A stretch of 64,000 nucleotides of DNA from Aliiroseovarius marinus (GTDB lineage: Bacteria; Pseudomonadota; Alphaproteobacteria; Rhodobacterales; Rhodobacteraceae). The notes below the pieces were generated by a model. The model ran no database searches and was not told the origin of the DNA. It saw only the letters and a program-made list of their open reading frames with translations. Of the stretch, positions 63,900 to 64,000 are shown one piece after another. The position numbers were made by a program, and so were the translations under genes. The stretch's first letter is position 1. Every line of letters begins with the position of its first letter. The DNA is taken from positions 228,179-292,178 of the forward strand of contig NZ_ML178712.1 in the NCBI RefSeq assembly GCF_004360145.1. Reading direction: 5' to 3'.

Positions 63900-64000
63900 T
63901 CAACACTGTCGTCGGGAAACGCTTTGGCGTCTCGTGACAAACAACGTTGCAATCGCTGCACCGATCAAAGCTCCTGCAATTGTTGCCGAGATCGTATGCT
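63900..64000 (-). CDS. Possible C-terminal end of a membrane protein (partial)
   Basis: Entering from the right edge on the minus strand, an open frame reads ISATIAGALIGAAIATLFV and TRRQSVSRRQC, then stops at 63902-63900. One hydrophobic helix followed by a basic tail looks like the end of a membrane protein. Only about 33 codons are visible, so this is tentative. Confidence 0.3.
   Translation of the reverse strand, partial: HTISATIAGALIGAAIATLFVTRRQSVSRRQC

Overview
The window looks like a chromosomal segment of a marine alphaproteobacterium of the Rhodobacteraceae/Roseobacter group. The basis is GC-rich coding DNA, a DinB with an N-terminal zinc ribbon, the contiguous order rsmB - heparinase-like - purH - lspA - DUF3035 - M16 - M16 - mutL - rmuC, an SDHAF4-type protein, and liv-type uptake with acyl-CoA ligases. 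Species cannot be told from the sequence alone.

Layout. 0.2-3.6 kb: periplasmic methionine sulfoxide reductase MsrPQ with a tiny Cys-rich GDCCVxC protein translated between the two subunits, then an FMN-binding glutamate-synthase-family protein. 3.9-5.6 kb: a small secreted EF-hand protein, then a lower-GC patch with an unknown exported protein and two adjacent perfect inverted repeats. 5.7-13.6 kb: housekeeping genes (clpB with a heat-shock-type promoter, pyrF, nfeD/SPFH pair, Nudix hydrolase, dinB, N-formylglutamate amidohydrolase, tRNA-Val(GAC), rpmJ). 13.6-15.1 kb: a secreted protein with a degenerate caspase-like domain and two peptidoglycan-binding domains. 15.2-26.8 kb: a carboxylate uptake-and-activation locus, in which a complete branched-chain-type ABC transporter (livF, livK, livM, livH, livG) lies between two AMP-forming acyl-CoA ligases and is transcribed divergently from a soluble hybrid histidine kinase and an OmpR-type regulator. 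26.7-29.3 kb: glpR/glpD divergent pair. 29.3-32.0 kb: a stand-alone formate dehydrogenase alpha subunit. 32.2-36.8 kb: a plus-strand array with a two-gene saccharopine pathway for lysine breakdown, a SemiSWEET half-transporter translated from within it, an HD-domain protein and a secreted metallopeptidase. 37.5-49.2 kb: a long minus-strand run of DNA repair, peptidase, lipoprotein maturation, purine synthesis and rRNA methylation genes. 49.3-59.2 kb: SDHAF4, truB/rbfA, dapB, deoA, an RTX protein, rpsO and pnp, the last two separated by a fatty-acid hydroxylase gene. 59.2-60.5 kb: a tandem SnoaL-like protein divergent from an HxlR regulator.

60.7-63.8 kb is a mobile-element scar: an apparently intact IS66-family element (2441 bp, terminal inverted repeats found) abuts a truncated IS3-family orfA, which in turn interrupts a Tn3-family transposase of which only the C-terminus remains. 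The last 150 bases hold the possible end of a membrane protein entering from the right.

The parts most worth a second look are the PQ-loop half-transporter inside the lysine-catabolic operon, the liv/ligase/two-component locus, the orphan formate dehydrogenase subunit, the inactive-looking caspase, the GDCCVxC protein inside msrPQ, and a perfect 32-bp palindrome in the IS66 leader. Everything is read by eye from the sequence; no database search was run.
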